Of a stretch of DNA of 64,000 nucleotides, positions 1-8,386 are shown piece by piece. A program made the position numbers and the translations under genes. Within the stretch, counting starts at the first letter, position 1; each line of letters opens with the position of its first letter. The notes beneath the pieces are model-generated. The model was not told the DNA's origin. It saw only the letters and a list, made by a program, of their open reading frames with translations, and did no database searches. The stretch is from Anaerococcus nagyae (lineage in GTDB: Bacteria > Bacillota > Clostridia > Tissierellales > Peptoniphilaceae), in assembly GCF_017874535.1 (NCBI RefSeq), contig NZ_JAGGLS010000001.1, positions 368,870 through 432,869 on the forward strand, in the 5' to 3' direction.

Positions 1-732
1 GTGATCACGACGTTCGATTTCTTTTTGTAATTCTTCCCATTCTTCAAGTTGTTTTGCCTTTTCAAAAGAAATACCATAGATTCTTTGAAGCATTTGACGA
101 TCGGAATCACCTCTCCAGTAAGCACCAGCTATAGTTTTAAGTTTAACCGCTTTAATTTTTTTAGTAGATTCTAAGTGTGGACCACGGCATAAATCTGTAA
201 ATACATCTCCCATCTTGTATAAGGTAATTAGTTCATCTTCAGCAAGATCATTTATAAGTTCTACCTTGTAGTCTTGGCTTTCTTCTTTAAACATCTTTAA
301 AGCTTCATCTCGGCTAACTTCTAGCCTTACCATTTTCTTATCATCTTTAGCTATTTCTAGCATTTTTTCTTCTATCTTTTCTAAATCTTCTGGGACAAAT
401 CTATGGTCTGTTTCCATATCATAGTAAAAGCCATCGCCAATAGCAGGCCCTATCGCAAACTTTGTATCTGGCCATAGTTGCTTGATTGCTGCTGCCATTA
501 CATGGCTTGTTGTATGCCAAAAGATTTCCTTTCCTTCTGGATCATCAAATTTTACTACTCTAAAATCACAATCTTCTGTTAATGGTTCAATATAGCCCAT
601 TACTTTGCCATTTACTACAGCACCTACTGCTTGTCTATATAAGCCATTTGAAATATCTTTTGTTACATCTCGAACTAATATTCCTTCTATATATTCTTTT
701 ACAGAATTATCAGGTAATGTTACTTTAATCAT
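1..732 (-). CDS. thrS: Threonine--tRNA ligase, N-terminal part (runs off the left edge)
   Basis: The 244 N-terminal residues of threonyl-tRNA synthetase are visible; the catalytic core and anticodon-binding domain lie outside the window. The start ATG (730-732) is preceded by a good SD (AAAAGGAGAAAAA). Residues 1-60 look like a TGS domain. After it comes the second additional (editing) domain, with the HTTSHVMA motif (HxxxH type) and the later DLCRGPHLESTKKI block typical of ThrS. The enzyme charges tRNA-Thr and clears mischarged Ser-tRNA in the cytoplasm. A T-box leader directly upstream predicts induction by uncharged tRNA-Thr. Identification is firm from the motifs and the matching leader. 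Confidence 0.96.
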   Translation of the reverse strand, partial: MIKVTLPDNSVKEYIEGILVRDVTKDISNGLYRQAVGAVVNGKVMGYIEPLTEDCDFRVVKFDDPEGKEIFWHTTSHVMAAAIKQLWPDTKFAIGPAIGDGFYYDMETDHRFVPEDLEKIEEKMLEIAKDDKKMVRLEVSRDEALKMFKEESQDYKVELINDLAEDELITLYKMGDVFTDLCRGPHLESTKKIKAVKLKTIAGAYWRGDSDRQMLQRIYGISFEKAKQLEEWEELQKEIERRDH

Positions 733-759
733 TTTTTCTCCTTTTCTGGCAAATCCCAA

Positions 760-972
760 ACAAAAAACCGTCCTCTATCGACTAGTCGATAAAAGGACGG
801 ATTATTCCCGTGGTTCCACCTAAATTTGTGCTCATTAAGGTCTTAACGCGACCTAACGTTTTAATTTCTTAAAAAAACTCAAGGGTGGTTTTCGTTAATT
901 ACTAGACCAAGACTTCTCAGCTACTGTCTTTCTCTGTAGGTATTTGCAATTACTACTGTCCCTATCATAGTT
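760..972 (-). promoter_or_regulatory. T-box leader (riboswitch) of thrS, probably threonine-specific
   Basis: Read on the minus strand, the leader begins near 970 with AGGGACAGTAGTAATTGC, the usual start of T-box stem I. An AGAGA-type bulge follows, and near 881-893 an AAAACCACCC segment offers ACC (Thr) as specifier codon. The T-box core AGGTGGAACCACGGG (821-807) supplies the UGGA bulge that binds the tRNA end. The terminator stem CCGTCCT/AGGACGG with a T-run sits at 800-762. The element ends about 30 nt before the thrS start. The class is certain from the core sequence. The exact specifier codon is an inference. Confidence 0.9.
762..800 (-). terminator. T-box regulatory terminator
   Basis: CCGTCCT (768-774) pairs with AGGACGG (794-800). 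On the minus strand the stem is followed by a T-run (TTTTTT, 767-762). It lies just 3' of the T-box core, so it is the terminator half of the terminator/antiterminator switch. Confidence 0.85.
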
Positions 973-999
973 AATATTCTAATCTTAGTTTACCTTCAA
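971..999 (-). promoter_or_regulatory. Promoter of the thrS leader
   Basis: On the minus strand -35 TTGAAG (999-994) and -10 TATTAA (976-971) are separated by 17 bp. This places the transcript start at the 5' end of T-box stem I. Confidence 0.6.
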
Positions 1000-1171
1000 A
1001 ATTAGTTTTTGCAAGTTACATAATTCTAACGAATAGAATATTTACTTTTGCTAGGATGTTTATAAAGGCCCCTCATCTTTTCATGACTTTTAATATATAA
1101 GTAAACTAGGTAAATAGGGTAAATATGTTATAGTAATTAAGTTAAATAAGTGAAATTATAAGGATAAATTT

Positions 1172-2833
1172 ATGAAAGTAGTAATAGTTGGAGCTGTTGC
1201 TGGTGGAGCTACTTGTGGAGCAGCCCTTAGACGATTAGATGAGAACATTGAGATCGTAATGTTTGAGAAAGATAGGGATATGAGTTTTGGCAATTGTGAG
1301 TTGCCTTATTATCTATCCTACGAAATCAAAGATAGCTCACTTTTAGTGCATAGAAATAGTGATATATTTAAGAAAAATTATAATATTGATGCATATAACT
1401 ATCATGAAGTTATAGATATAAATAGAAAAGAAAAATATGTAAAAGTTTTAGATAAACGATGCGGTAAAGAATTTAACGAGTCATATGATTACTTAGTGCT
1501 AGCTCCTGGTGCTAGTCCTAACTTACCAGAATCCATAAAGGGAACTAACAAGTCCCATGTATTTTCTATAAAAAATGTCGTAGACGTAGAAAACATAAGA
1601 GCTTATTGTGAGAAAAATCATCCAAAGGAAATTTTTGTTGCAGGAGGAGGATTCATAGCAATAGAAGCTGCTCATGCCCTAAATAAACTTTCTAATACAC
1701 ACGTAACCATGTTCATCAGGGGAAAAATTTTAGGGGTAGTAGATGATGAACTAAAAGCTTTTATAGAAGAAAATATTATAGACAATAATGTAGATATAGT
1801 TCATGAAAAAGAACTTATCGAAATAAATGATAAAGAAGTGATTTTTGCATCTGGCAAAAAAGTCCCAGCAGATCTTGTGATCCTAGCTTTAGGTATGAAC
1901 GCAAATAATAAATTAGCCAAAGATGCTAACCTATCCATTACAGATAAGGGGTCAATTGTAACTAACGACTTTTATCAGACTGATGATCCAAATATCTATG
2001 CCATAGGCGATGCAATTGATATAACAAATTTCATAACTGGCGAAAAGCAAAATCTAAAACTAGCATGGCCTGCTCATAGGCAAGCAAAGTTTGTTGCAAA
2101 GCATATATTAGGGTTAGATGATAAAGCCTTAAAATACATAGGCACTTTCTCAATCAAATCATTTGATTTAAATATTTCAGTAACAGGACTTGGCGAAAAT
2201 ATCCTGAAAAAAGAAAACTATGCTTACGATACAACTCTCATATCACACTCAGATATAGTAAGTATAATGCCCGATTCAAAAATGATATATATGAAGCTTC
2301 TCTTTGATAAAGAAACAGGCAAGATTTATGGAGCTCAAGCTCTTGGTAAAGGAATAGTTGATAAGAGAATAGATGTAATAGCTACTCTTATAAAAATGGG
2401 AGGAACAATCTATGACCTATACGATTTAGAGTTAGGCTATCAGCCATACTATTCCACTACAGAAGATGCTAACAACGTAATAGCTAGCCAAGCAATTAAT
2501 ATAAAAGAAAACAGGCTAAAACATGTTAGATTGTCTGAGCTTAAAAATATTAAAGACGAATATGATATATACGATATCAGAAACGAAGTTTACTTTAATG
2601 AGTGTCATATAAAAGACGCTAAGTTACTTGATAGTAAGAATCTAAAAGAAAAAGTCAGTCAACTCCCAAAAGATAGAAAAATATTATTTTATGATGAAAC
2701 GGGAACCCAAGTATCCAAACTTATAAAAATGATGGATAACTTAGGTTTTGATAATATATATATGCTAGATGGCGGCATGCTTTTCCTTAGAAAATATAAT
2801 GATTACTTGAAGCTAGATTTAATTACAGATTAA
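1172..2833 (+). CDS. CoA-disulfide reductase-like pyridine nucleotide-disulfide oxidoreductase with C-terminal rhodanese-like domain
   Basis: A 553-residue FAD/NAD(P)H flavoprotein of the CoA-disulfide reductase / NADH oxidase / persulfide reductase family. Residues 1-30 form the FAD-binding Rossmann motif (VVIVGAVAGGATCGAALRR). Cys42 in SFGNCELPYY is the single redox cysteine typical of CoADR. A second dinucleotide fold (FVAGGGFIAIEAA) lies near residue 155, and the FAD motif NIYAIGDAIDI near 270. From about residue 470 a rhodanese-like domain follows, ending in NIYMLDGGM. The position normally holding the rhodanese catalytic Cys reads ILFYDETGTQ, so this domain looks catalytically dead. The family reduces CoA disulfide or persulfides. 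It is monocistronic, with RBS AAGGATA. The exact substrate is uncertain. Confidence 0.88.
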   Translation: MKVVIVGAVAGGATCGAALRRLDENIEIVMFEKDRDMSFGNCELPYYLSYEIKDSSLLVHRNSDIFKKNYNIDAYNYHEVIDINRKEKYVKVLDKRCGKEFNESYDYLVLAPGASPNLPESIKGTNKSHVFSIKNVVDVENIRAYCEKNHPKEIFVAGGGFIAIEAAHALNKLSNTHVTMFIRGKILGVVDDELKAFIEENIIDNNVDIVHEKELIEINDKEVIFASGKKVPADLVILALGMNANNKLAKDANLSITDKGSIVTNDFYQTDDPNIYAIGDAIDITNFITGEKQNLKLAWPAHRQAKFVAKHILGLDDKALKYIGTFSIKSFDLNISVTGLGENILKKENYAYDTTLISHSDIVSIMPDSKMIYMKLLFDKETGKIYGAQALGKGIVDKRIDVIATLIKMGGTIYDLYDLELGYQPYYSTTEDANNVIASQAINIKENRLKHVRLSELKNIKDEYDIYDIRNEVYFNECHIKDAKLLDSKNLKEKVSQLPKDRKILFYDETGTQVSKLIKMMDNLGFDNIYMLDGGMLFLRKYNDYLKLDLITD

Positions 2834-2854
2834 GCCACCATTCATAAAAAATGA

Positions 2855-3016
2855 GCTGTTGCAGGAGATGAATAAATCGTCCCAAAATCATTAGAATAAC
2901 TTCTACGGAAACGTTGTTTCCACGAGTCAGCAGGCTATGCAAAAAATTTACTAAAGAAATTTATTAAGAGAACCTTCTAATGATGGGATGATAATTATTC
3001 ATAGTTTTGCAACAGC
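2855..3016. repeat. MITE-like palindromic repeat, copy 1
   Basis: Ends GCTGTTGCA (2855-2863) and TGCAACAGC (3008-3016) are exact inverted repeats. The pairing extends inwards for about 40 bp (ATGAATAA...TCATTAGAA against TTCTAATGA...TTATTCAT). A second copy lies in opposite orientation at 13068-13220 and shares the core (CTACGGAAA, ACGAGTC, GGCTATG, AAAAAATTT). It sits between convergent genes and has no coding capacity. This looks like a non-autonomous, terminal-inverted-repeat mobile element or large intergenic hairpin. The CTGTTGCA ends resemble those of several IS families, but parentage cannot be settled here. Confidence 0.8.
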
Positions 3017-3055
3017 ACCTTTTTATAAAAATCATTTTTTTACTATTACTTTAAA

Positions 3056-3982
3056 TTATTTCCTATTTAAATTTCTATATTTACTAGGACAAAGTCCAGT
3101 ATATTTTTTAAAAGATCTTGTAAAATTTGATGGATCCGTATAGCCTAATACGTTTGAAATCTGAATTATATCATTGTCTGTATTTATTAAAAACTCTTGA
3201 GCTTTAATCATCCTAAGATTATTTAGATATTTCATAGGGGTATGTTGATACTTTCTAATAAATTTGGTATTTAAATTTGTCTTTGAGATACTAAATTTAT
3301 CACATATTAAATCCAGATTAATATTTGCCGATAAATTCTCTCTAAAATATTTTTCTATCAAAATGATTTTATCATCCTCGCTTTGTTGATAATACTTAAG
3401 CCTATTATCATACACTTTCCCCTTGGAAATTAAATATATTAACTCTAAAGTTTTTAATGAAATTAATAGCTTATCTTCTTCTTTTAGTGATAATATAAGT
3501 TCATCAGCTGTATTCAACGCTTTTGGGCTAGATAAAATACATCCTATATCTCTTACATTTTTATAAGAATCTAAAAAATTATTAATGATATCATAATAGA
3601 AAATACTTTCATCTAAGTTATTAGGGGTTATCACTATATTAAAAGCAGTCGTTCTATCTCTATTAGTGTATGATTGTTTAGAGTTAGGAATATACTTACC
3701 TATAAATAACTGTCTATTAATCAACACTTTAGAATTATTTATATAAGTAAAATAATTACCCTCATATGAATAAGCTATCCTATAGCCATAATTTCCATTT
3801 TCAAATGAATTTTCAGCCATATATTTTTCTTTAAAATCTATATATATTATATAAACTCCTGGAAATATTAAATATCCTCTCATTTTATTCTCCGAACAAA
3901 TTATAGATTTATAATCAAAAATTTCTTTATCTTCTGTAGGATAAGCCCTAAATCCCCAGCTTTCTATACCCTTAACATTCAT
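3056..3982 (-). CDS. AraC family transcriptional regulator
   Basis: 308 residues. The C-terminal ~100 residues form the two-helix-turn-helix AraC/XylS domain, including KAQEFLINTDNDIIQISNVL followed by GYTDPSNFTRSFKKYTG and a CPSKYR ending. The N-terminal ~190 residues are an unassigned sensor domain, possibly with a ligand pocket. It is the last gene of the 10131-3056 transporter operon; its start overlaps the end of the ABC ATPase gene by 11 nt, implying translational coupling. AraC regulators paired with siderophore importers (for example YbtA with YbtPQ) usually respond to the imported ligand and activate the operon. That role is an inference from context. Confidence 0.88.
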   Translation of the reverse strand: MNVKGIESWGFRAYPTEDKEIFDYKSIICSENKMRGYLIFPGVYIIYIDFKEKYMAENSFENGNYGYRIAYSYEGNYFTYINNSKVLINRQLFIGKYIPNSKQSYTNRDRTTAFNIVITPNNLDESIFYYDIINNFLDSYKNVRDIGCILSSPKALNTADELILSLKEEDKLLISLKTLELIYLISKGKVYDNRLKYYQQSEDDKIILIEKYFRENLSANINLDLICDKFSISKTNLNTKFIRKYQHTPMKYLNNLRMIKAQEFLINTDNDIIQISNVLGYTDPSNFTRSFKKYTGLCPSKYRNLNRK

Positions 3983-5378
3983 CTATAAACTCCACAACAT
4001 TTTCATTAGCTATCTTTATAAATTCATAATCATGGGTTACAATTATTACTACTTTTCCCATCTCTTTCATTTCTTTAATTATTTCAATTATTTTTTTCAT
4101 ATTTGTCATACAAAGACCAGATGTAGGTTCATCTAAGATAACAATTTTCTTTGGACTTGCATATGCTAAAGCTAGGGCAAGTCTTTGTTTTTGTCCACCA
4201 GATAAGCTTTGAGGATGTATATTTTTCTTATCTATTAAGCCAAGTTTAGAAAGACTTTCATCTTTTATTTTTTCATCCTCTGTAACTATTGAAATCTCTT
4301 TATATACGCTCTCTGTAAAAAGCTGATAGTTTACATCTTGCATTACAAGGGATATATAATCTCCACTTGACTTAATTTTCTGACCTTTATAGTAAACTAA
4401 AGACTTTTGCCTCTTATTTAGCTTACACAAATTCCTAATAAAGGATGTTTTTCCTATGCCATTTTTACCAATTATAAAATATATCCCAGGATCAAAAGAA
4501 ATATTAAAGTCAAATAAAACTCGCTTACTATTTTTATATTTGCAATAAAAATTAATACATTTTAATGCATGATTATGATCATATGACTTATCATCTAAAG
4601 ACTTTCTAGTCCATTTTTCATTTTTTATTTCATTAATCCCTATTTCATCTAATCTTCTTAGATTATAAGTCTTTATCAAATCATTATTTACTTCTTCTTT
4701 ATCATATTCTATAAGATTATTTTCTTTAATTATACAAAGCTTATCTAGTATATTTTTTAAATAATAAAGTCTATGCTCAGCGATAATTATAATCTTACCC
4801 ATATATTTTAAGATTTTAATAACATTTGCTAGCTTTTCAATTGCTTTTTTATCAAGAGAGGCTGAGGGTTCATCAAATACATATATATCATTATCTAAAA
4901 CTGCTACAGAAGTAATTGCCACTAATTGTTTCTGTCCACCTGATAATTTTAATAAGTCCTTATCAAGAAGTTTTTCTGTACCTAATATATTGCTATATCT
5001 ATCAATAGTTTGAAATATTTCATCTCTTTCTATATTTCTATTTTCCAAAGCAAAAGCTATCTCATCAAGAGAATTTACTGCATAAAATTGATTTTTAGGA
5101 TTTTGAAATACCGTAGATATAAACTTACTTCTATCTGCTATGGTCATATCTACTAGATTCTTACCATCTAATTCAATTTTCCCACTCAATTTTGCCTTAT
5201 CAATCTCAGGAATTATTCCATTGATAGCTTTAATAATCGATGACTTACCAGAGCCGGATTCCCCAGTTATTACATTCACAGAGCCTTTTTCAAAATTTAT
5301 ATTGACATTTTCTAATATCTTATAACTTTTTTTGTCAACATCTTCATAGTCTAATCCAAAATCTTTAAATTCTAGCAT
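3972..5378 (-). CDS. ECF-type ABC transporter ATP-binding protein with two fused ATPase domains
   Basis: 468 residues with two complete ABC cassettes in tandem. Cassette 1 has Walker A GESGSGKSS (residues ~39-47), signature LSGGQKQLVAI and Walker B DIYVFDEPSAS. Cassette 2 has Walker A GKNGIGKTS (~residue 303), signature LSGGQKQRLAL and Walker B KIVILDEPTSG, then the switch His in IIIVTHDYEF. This is the EcfA1-EcfA2 fusion arrangement of group I/CbiO-like ECF transporters. It overlaps the upstream T-component gene by 14 nt. It should energise the adjacent membrane T and S components. The substrate cannot be read from the ATPase. Confidence 0.9.
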   Translation of the reverse strand: MLEFKDFGLDYEDVDKKSYKILENVNINFEKGSVNVITGESGSGKSSIIKAINGIIPEIDKAKLSGKIELDGKNLVDMTIADRSKFISTVFQNPKNQFYAVNSLDEIAFALENRNIERDEIFQTIDRYSNILGTEKLLDKDLLKLSGGQKQLVAITSVAVLDNDIYVFDEPSASLDKKAIEKLANVIKILKYMGKIIIIAEHRLYYLKNILDKLCIIKENNLIEYDKEEVNNDLIKTYNLRRLDEIGINEIKNEKWTRKSLDDKSYDHNHALKCINFYCKYKNSKRVLFDFNISFDPGIYFIIGKNGIGKTSFIRNLCKLNKRQKSLVYYKGQKIKSSGDYISLVMQDVNYQLFTESVYKEISIVTEDEKIKDESLSKLGLIDKKNIHPQSLSGGQKQRLALALAYASPKKIVILDEPTSGLCMTNMKKIIEIIKEMKEMGKVVIIVTHDYEFIKIANENVVEFIDEC

Positions 5379-6066
5379 ACTTTCCCCTTATAAATAAAAT
5401 TATTAAAAGCAAGGAAAATACTAAAAAGACATAATCAAAAAATTTAAGTCTAGTATTTGAAATGCTAGAACGTTCACATCCTACTTTCATCCCTCTTGTC
5501 ATTGCAGATATTGATACATTATCAGCTGTTTGTGAGGTTATCATTAGCAAGGGAACAAATTTATATTCCAAAATCCTAGCTGGATCTTTAAAGAAATTTT
5601 TAGCCGTCAATCCATGCATATAGATAGCCTCATTTATTTTTTGATAGTCCTCTTTTATGGAATAAAAAAATCTAAACATAACTGAAATAGGTATTATTAT
5701 ATAATCAGGAAACTTTATTTTTTTTAGAGCATAGACTAGATCACTCATAGTAGTAGTGCTGATTGTATAATAACCCATCATAAAGCCTGGTAGAACGCTC
5801 ATAGTAATTCCACAATACAAGTTTAATATCATAGTCCGTATATTTTGAGGAAGTATTAATAAGTATTTATTTCCTACAATGGCGAGAGTATTTACTACTA
5901 CTCCCTTTATAAGCATTGACCATCTTTTATCTACCAAGGCAAAAATATAAGGTAAGAAGCACAAGAACATTCCTAAATAATAATAGTTATGTACTAGGCT
6001 CCCTTCAATTACAACAACTCCTACTACTATAGTTAAAAGTAGTTTTGTTCTAAAATCAAGCTTCAT
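5365..6066 (-). CDS. ECF transporter T component (EcfT/CbiQ-like transmembrane protein)
   Basis: 233 residues, hydrophobic, with about five membrane segments. A charged cytoplasmic loop near residues 140-205 contains IYMHGL and SAMTRGMKVG, in the positions of the coupling helices of CbiQ/EcfT proteins that dock on the ATPases. It lies between the S component (1 nt apart) and the ATPase (overlapping), completing an S-T-A module. Assignment rests on topology, loop motifs and context. Confidence 0.83.
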   Translation of the reverse strand: MKLDFRTKLLLTIVVGVVVIEGSLVHNYYYLGMFLCFLPYIFALVDKRWSMLIKGVVVNTLAIVGNKYLLILPQNIRTMILNLYCGITMSVLPGFMMGYYTISTTTMSDLVYALKKIKFPDYIIIPISVMFRFFYSIKEDYQKINEAIYMHGLTAKNFFKDPARILEYKFVPLLMITSQTADNVSISAMTRGMKVGCERSSISNTRLKFFDYVFLVFSLLLIILFIRGKYARI

Positions 6067-6648
6067 CTATGCCATTCCTGCTTTTATAAAGTGTTTTTTA
6101 AGTATTTTTATTCCTAGCGTACAACCTAAATAAGCACCTAATACACCAAGAGCAACAATTGGAACAAATGACCAAGTAGGCATTACTGACATTAACTTTT
6201 CTACAAAGTCTGCTTTATAACCTTGGCTTATCAAATTCTCTTTATAAGAATCTCTAGCTATATATAAAGGTAATAGATTAGCAGCAGAAAATAATGAAAA
6301 AAACATATAAGTTAACCTTGCATATTTTATGCTTTTGTAATTACCTTTTTTCATTATAAATTCTGAAACTAAAGCAATAAGAACAATGAGTGGAAAAGCA
6401 AGAGAGCCATGACCACTTAAAGAAAATACCAAGCCAAAAATAATGCCCATTATCAAAATCATACCAAATTTATCTATTTTAGTTGAATAGAGCATAAAAA
6501 TAGGTCCTGATAACAAACAACAAGCAAAAGGGACAAGAGGCATGAGCACAGGTATAAAACCTATCATGCCAGCAACCCATACTGCCATAACGACTAAAAG
6601 AGAAAATACTCCTGCATTTACTAAATCTCGTACATTAAATTTATTCAC
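6067..6648 (-). CDS. ECF transporter S component, MptD/Trep_Strep-like
   Basis: 193 residues with five or six hydrophobic segments and short loops. The order S-T-A and the small hydrophobic fold match the substrate-capturing S component of an ECF transporter, closest in character to the MptD/Trep_Strep group. It starts 17 nt after the half-transporter gene upstream. Because it is transcribed with IrtAB/YbtPQ-like half transporters behind a Fur box, the ligand may be an iron chelate, a heme-type compound or another metallophore. That is an inference; the S component could equally carry a vitamin-like compound. Confidence 0.72.
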   Translation of the reverse strand: MNKFNVRDLVNAGVFSLLVVMAVWVAGMIGFIPVLMPLVPFACCLLSGPIFMLYSTKIDKFGMILIMGIIFGLVFSLSGHGSLAFPLIVLIALVSEFIMKKGNYKSIKYARLTYMFFSLFSAANLLPLYIARDSYKENLISQGYKADFVEKLMSVMPTWSFVPIVALGVLGAYLGCTLGIKILKKHFIKAGMA

Positions 6649-6664
6649 TTATAAAAAACTTCCA

Positions 6665-8386
6665 TCAGTATACAAACTCCTCAGAAAGCCTTGAGCTTTC
6701 TATCATTTTTGCGTAAGTTTTACTATTGTCCAAAAGATATTCATGAGTTCCTAAAGCTTCGATTTTCCCCTCATTCATAACTATAATTTGATCTACATTT
6801 TGAATTGACTTCATTCTATGAGATATAAGCACTACTGTCTTATTTTTTGTTAGTTCATTTAAAGACTCTTGGATATACTTTTCATTTTCTACATCTAAAG
6901 AAGCTGCTATTTCGTCTAATAAAATTATTTCTGCATTTTTTAAAAATGCCCTAGCTATTGAAATTCTCTGTCTCTCTCCTCCAGATAAGTTTGACCCATT
7001 TTCTCCAATTAGAGTTTTATATCCCATTGGAAGTTTGTTTACAAACTCGTCGCAATTGGCAAGCCTTGCAGCTTTCAAAACTTCATCGTCACTTGCGGAT
7101 AAATCTCCAAGCCTTATATTATCCATGACACTTCCATTAAATAATATTACATCCTGAAATACCATGGATATATGGCTAAATAAATCCTTAGTATCTATGG
7201 CATTAATTTCTTTGCCATCTATAGTTATCTTGCCTTTATCATAATCATAAAGTCTTGATAAAAGTCGAAGTAAGGTCGTCTTTCCACAACCAGATGGGCC
7301 TACCAAGGCACTTACTTTATCCTGCTTACTTTTAAAGGAAACATTATCTATTACTTTCTTGCTATCTTTGTAAGAAAACTCGAGATTTTCACAAGTAATA
7401 TCAAAAGATTTTAAATCACTTCTGTGACCCTTTTGCATATTTGCCGATTCAATAGCTTTGATTTTTTCAACTGGTGAATCTATATACATAAATTCTCCAT
7501 AGAATGTTGTAAATTGATCTACTCCATCTATTAGCCTTGCCGCAGCAAATAAGTAGCCGGAAAAGTATAAAATATTTATATTTCCTTCATTAAGTTCTTT
7601 TAAGCCAAAATACATGACAAAACCTAAGGCAAATTTTGCCACTATTTGTGAAAGTATTACTGGTATAACTTGAGATATTTCAGTAGCAATATGGTTTTTC
7701 TCAAGCTTATTTACAAAGTTAATTGCTTCTTTTTCTTTGCTTTCGCTTAAATTATAAGCTTTGATTTCTGTAGATGCGTCTATAAGCTCTTGAAAAATCC
7801 TAGCAGATTCTCTTTGATCTTTATAATATTTACCTGTAGCTTTTTTTTGCTTGTTTTTAGATAAAAATGTCAATAATACACTTGCTAAAATTGGAATAAT
7901 TATAGCCAAGGCTAGTCTAACATTTCCTATTAATAACAAAATTGAAACGATGCAAAAACTAATTATAAAACCATAAAAACCTGGGATAGAATGACTTAGA
8001 CAGTGTTCTATAGTTTCTACATCCTTCATTATAGTTTGGGATAAATCTGTAAGATCGTGGCTAGCATAAAATGATAGGGGCAAATCTTTTAATTTTTCAG
8101 CAAGACTAATCCTTAAATTTGCACTTTCTTTATATGTCTCGTTATAGGTTGTCTTATAATCCTTATCAAGTACCAAGGCCATTATAAAAGCTATAATAAT
8201 ATAGGATATTATAGTAGCTTTAAGCGAAAAGTCCCCAAGACCCAACAAACCCTGGATTGTATACATTAGCAAAAATATAGGCAACATAAAAGATAGGTTT
8301 TTAAGGGTGGAATAAAAAATAGCTATCGACGTTCCCTTTGCACCCTCATCTGTTAGGGCAAATCTATTTTTTAAATAATCTTTCAT
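6665..8386 (-). CDS. ABC transporter, fused permease/ATP-binding half transporter (second of pair)
   Basis: About 573 residues from the ATG at 8386. I prefer this start over the ATG at 8401 because GGAGG (8398-8394) sits about 7 nt before it, and the upstream gene's TAA overlaps it as TAATG. The N-terminal ~310 residues form a six-helix type I exporter-fold domain. The C-terminal cassette has Walker A VGPSGCGKTT, signature LSGGERQRIS, Walker B IILLDEIAAS and switch ISHRM. Pairs with the 8386-10131 protein as a heterodimer. Pairs of this fold next to AraC regulators include the siderophore importers YbtPQ and IrtAB. The Fur box upstream supports an iron role, by inference. Confidence 0.88.
   Translation of the reverse strand: MKDYLKNRFALTDEGAKGTSIAIFYSTLKNLSFMLPIFLLMYTIQGLLGLGDFSLKATIISYIIIAFIMALVLDKDYKTTYNETYKESANLRISLAEKLKDLPLSFYASHDLTDLSQTIMKDVETIEHCLSHSIPGFYGFIISFCIVSILLLIGNVRLALAIIIPILASVLLTFLSKNKQKKATGKYYKDQRESARIFQELIDASTEIKAYNLSESKEKEAINFVNKLEKNHIATEISQVIPVILSQIVAKFALGFVMYFGLKELNEGNINILYFSGYLFAAARLIDGVDQFTTFYGEFMYIDSPVEKIKAIESANMQKGHRSDLKSFDITCENLEFSYKDSKKVIDNVSFKSKQDKVSALVGPSGCGKTTLLRLLSRLYDYDKGKITIDGKEINAIDTKDLFSHISMVFQDVILFNGSVMDNIRLGDLSASDDEVLKAARLANCDEFVNKLPMGYKTLIGENGSNLSGGERQRISIARAFLKNAEIILLDEIAASLDVENEKYIQESLNELTKNKTVVLISHRMKSIQNVDQIIVMNEGKIEALGTHEYLLDNSKTYAKMIESSRLSEEFVY

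Noticed and set aside
605..823. 72-codon plus-strand frame across the thrS start and T-box
   Set aside because: It runs antisense to thrS and the T-box terminator and has no SD; a shadow frame.
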